From NCBI GenBank assembly GCA_023512255.1, contig JAILZY010000131.1, forward strand, positions 1-8,093: DNA of 8,093 bases, written 5' to 3'. This DNA comes from a bacterium. GTDB taxonomy: Bacteria > SZUA-182 > DTGQ01. The notes below the pieces were generated by a model that saw nothing but the letters and a program-made list of their open reading frames with translations, ran no database searches and was not told the origin of the DNA. The position numbers were made by a program, and so were the translations under genes. Shown one piece after another: positions 6,528 through 8,093 of this stretch; positions within the stretch are counted from its first letter, which is position 1, and each line of letters opens with the position of its first letter.

Positions 6528-6571
6528 GTTAAAGATAAAATTTATATCTTAGGGCTTAAAGGCTTGTGCTC

Positions 6572-7552
6572 ATGGGAAAAGATGAATATCTAATCATCAA
6601 ATCAAAGGTCAATCTCATTCGAGAGTTTCAACGCAAACGAAAATATGTAGAGGCTGAGAAGGAAATCCAGGATGCACTGAGGAAACATCCTGATAATGGA
6701 CTGTTGCTGAATTGTTTGGCCGAGGTTTATGTGCGTCAAAAAAATTACCGAGAAGCTAGCCTTATCCTGGAGCGAAGGCTACGGTCCAATCCAAGGGATT
6801 TTCAGGCCCTGGCTTTGACCGGAGAGCTTATGGCTCAGCAGGGGCGTTATCAGGATTCCCTACCGTACTTCGAGCAGGCCCTTAGCCTTAAAGAGAGTAG
6901 CTATCTATACTCTCAGCTCGTGCGAGCACTGACTCAGGCTGGCCAGGTGGAGAAAGCACTGAATGTGGTCAACACTGCCCTGGAAGCCTACCCTATGGAT
7001 GCTTATCTATTGGAGGAAAAAGGGAAAATACTCAGAAAATTGAAGAAATTTTCTGAGGCAGCCGAAGCTTACGAAAAAGTTCTGAAAGCCGATCCTGACG
7101 ACTCCTTTGCCTACAAAGAGTATATTCGCCTCAAGAGCTCAGGCCAAAGTAATGAAGAGCTCATCAGAGAATTGAAGGCCATTTTAAAGGTCCCTAGCCG
7201 AGCCAGCAATCCTTATCTTCATACCCTGCTTGGCGACACCTACAAGGCAGAGCGAAAATATGAGGCGGCCGCGCTGGCCTATCAGCAGGCCTTAAAGCTT
7301 GCTCCCGATAACTACTATGTGCTTGGTCATCTTGGCTTTTGCTACTTGAAACTGCAAAGATATTCCGAAGCCCAGGCTGTCTTGCGGCTCCCTTTTATCC
7401 ATGATCCGATGAATGAATATCTGCGCTCGGCTCTCATCTCAGCCTATCGGCTAAGCGGCAATATTGCCGGTTTGATTGAAACCCTTGAGGAAGCGCTCCG
7501 CAAACACCCAAGGGCCTATCCCCTAATTAGCATCCTGAAATCCTTACGGTAA
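6572..7552 (+). CDS. tetratricopeptide-repeat (TPR) protein
   Basis: This 326-residue protein consists almost entirely of about nine tandem 34-residue TPR units, which form a superhelix that binds other proteins. Typical units are NYREASLILERRLRSNPRD, RYQDSLPYFEQALSLKES, KFSEAAEAYEKVLKADPDD and KYEAAALAYQQALKLAPDN, each with the usual alanine, tyrosine and terminal proline positions. There is no signal peptide, membrane segment or catalytic domain, so a cytoplasmic scaffold role is most likely. I prefer ATG at 6572 because AAGG lies 9 bases upstream; a GTG at 6566 would be only about 3 bases from it. The gene is divergent from the lipid operon, which may mean shared regulation but proves no link. 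The unit near residues 165-200 is degenerate and slightly longer. No specific function can be assigned. Confidence 0.9.
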   Translation: MGKDEYLIIKSKVNLIREFQRKRKYVEAEKEIQDALRKHPDNGLLLNCLAEVYVRQKNYREASLILERRLRSNPRDFQALALTGELMAQQGRYQDSLPYFEQALSLKESSYLYSQLVRALTQAGQVEKALNVVNTALEAYPMDAYLLEEKGKILRKLKKFSEAAEAYEKVLKADPDDSFAYKEYIRLKSSGQSNEELIRELKAILKVPSRASNPYLHTLLGDTYKAERKYEAAALAYQQALKLAPDNYYVLGHLGFCYLKLQRYSEAQAVLRLPFIHDPMNEYLRSALISAYRLSGNIAGLIETLEEALRKHPRAYPLISILKSLR

Positions 7553-7630
7553 GCCTAATCAGCCCCGCTGAGAATGGTTAGGCCGGGCCAGAGGGGGGAT
7601 ACAGGCTTTTGCCTGTGGCCTCTTTTAATT
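7553..7630 (+). terminator. hairpin-rich terminator region after the TPR gene
   Basis: Two inverted repeats follow the TPR stop codon directly. The first pairs GCCTAA (7553-7558) with TTAGGC (7578-7583), with an inner TCAG/CTGA stem. The second pairs ACAGGC (7601-7606) with GCCTGT (7611-7616) around a TTTT loop. It can be extended outward by GGCCA/TGGCC or AGAGG/CCTCT pairing, and is followed by TCTTTTAATTTT. The second hairpin plus T-rich tail looks like an intrinsic terminator for the plus-strand gene. The opposite strand lacks a T-run after the stem, so termination of the facing gene here is less clear. Confidence 0.65.
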
Positions 7631-7640
7631 TTAATAGAGC

Positions 7641-8093
7641 TTATGATCCCTCATCTGACGCAAGGACTGTCACCCCCCCGATTGGTTTAGAAAATTCGCC
7701 CCCCGACTCCTGAGAGGCAAAATAAGCGCTTGAGGTAGCTATAGAAGCATGGGAGCAAAAGACCGTGCCGCTTTTGTCTAGGCTGATAATGCCCTCGTTG
7801 GTATCGGGAAGCTCTATGATAGAGCTTATGGCTGCCTGCTGGCCGTCAGCTGCGGGCGGTGCTACGACCATAAGGAGAGACTTTAAGGGAACAAAGAGCT
7901 TGATGCTTCGCTCGCGCTTTAGCTCATACCCTGCTCCTGTGGTCAGGTAGAGGTAATTTTGGCTGACCGAGACTACGCTGTTGCACTTTACGATCGGCTT
8001 GACCGATCGGGTAGAGATTTCCTCAATCCAGGCCGGGGGAGAGGGAGGGAGCATTTGAGCCACAGGCTCGGTAAAGTCTAGCTTCCAGGCAAC
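7641..8093 (-). CDS. C-terminal part of an unrecognised protein, cut by the window edge
   Basis: The reading frame is open from the right edge of the window to a TAA at 7641-7643, giving 150 residues of a longer protein. A GTG and an ATG near 8052-8063 are not preceded by a convincing ribosome-binding site. The frame continues beyond them to the edge (VAWKLDFTEPV), so they are probably internal. The segment alternates beta-rich stretches (SVVSVSQNYLYLTT, IKLFVPLKSLLMVVAPP, EGIISLDKSGTVFCS) with polar loops, as in beta-propeller or beta-sandwich proteins. I see no transmembrane helix or known motif. It converges on the TPR gene. Function unknown. Confidence 0.65.
   Translation of the reverse strand, partial: VAWKLDFTEPVAQMLPPSPPAWIEEISTRSVKPIVKCNSVVSVSQNYLYLTTGAGYELKRERSIKLFVPLKSLLMVVAPPAADGQQAAISSIIELPDTNEGIISLDKSGTVFCSHASIATSSAYFASQESGGEFSKPIGGVTVLASDEGS

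Larger units (their letters stand above)
6377..6571. promoter_or_regulatory. divergent control region between the lipid operon and the TPR gene
   Basis: This AT-rich spacer separates two divergent transcription units and holds both candidate promoters. Two palindromes stand out. TATAATTATA at 6451-6460 overlaps the minus-strand -10. An AAGATA/TATCTT inverted repeat, at about 6533-6551, lies just upstream of the TPR gene ribosome-binding site. Either could bind a regulator, but in such AT-rich DNA they may be chance. No riboswitch-like fold was recognised. Confidence 0.5.

Overview
The window is bacterial chromosome: tightly packed genes with Shine-Dalgarno sites, separated by much more AT-rich spacers. 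Nothing in it looks like phage, transposon, CRISPR, tRNA or rRNA. The gene families (FabG, FabZ, a FabI-like reductase, an Sfp-type phosphopantetheinyl transferase, a LeuA-family synthase, a TPR protein) suit a Gram-negative-type anaerobe. A Desulfobacterota-like or uncultivated lineage is my best guess. That guess rests on resemblance only, and no marker in the window settles it.

Layout, left to right. Positions 1-357 are an AT-rich stretch with no supportable gene. A LeuA-family synthase (358-1974, minus) follows, with its own leader and promoter (1975-2212). Next comes a minus-strand gene block, transcribed right to left: an FAD-dependent phytoene-desaturase-like oxidoreductase (4955-6376), fabG (4139-4885), fabZ (3693-4136), a FabI-like reductase (2883-3692) and a phosphopantetheinyl transferase (2213-2791). 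A divergent promoter region (about 6377-6565) separates this operon from a plus-strand TPR-repeat gene (6572-7552). That gene ends in a hairpin-rich terminator region, which faces the 3' end of an unrecognised minus-strand gene (7641 to the window edge).

How the genes fit together. FabG, FabZ and the FabI-like protein would supply all three beta-carbon processing steps on an ACP-bound acyl chain (ketoreduction, dehydration, enoyl reduction). The phosphopantetheinyl transferase would activate the carrier protein. The FAD oxidoreductase would desaturate, isomerise or reduce the product. No ketosynthase, acyltransferase or ACP is present, so these must lie elsewhere. The arrangement points to a dedicated secondary fatty-acid or polyene-lipid pathway rather than housekeeping FAS II. 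It recalls the desaturase-plus-Fab clusters proposed for ladderane lipids in anammox bacteria and related clusters in some deltaproteobacteria; this is inference.

The points most worth a second look are these. (1) The oxidoreductase has no ATG, GTG or TTG upstream of its FAD-binding motif, but has an ATA codon with an ideally placed GAGGAG. (2) The FabI-like reductase lacks the tyrosine equivalent to E. coli FabI Tyr146. (3) The LeuA-family protein keeps its metal ligands but differs at many normally conserved pocket positions. (4) The leuA leader holds a strong Shine-Dalgarno in front of a three-codon ORF. (5) Short tandem duplications lie exactly at two gene ends.
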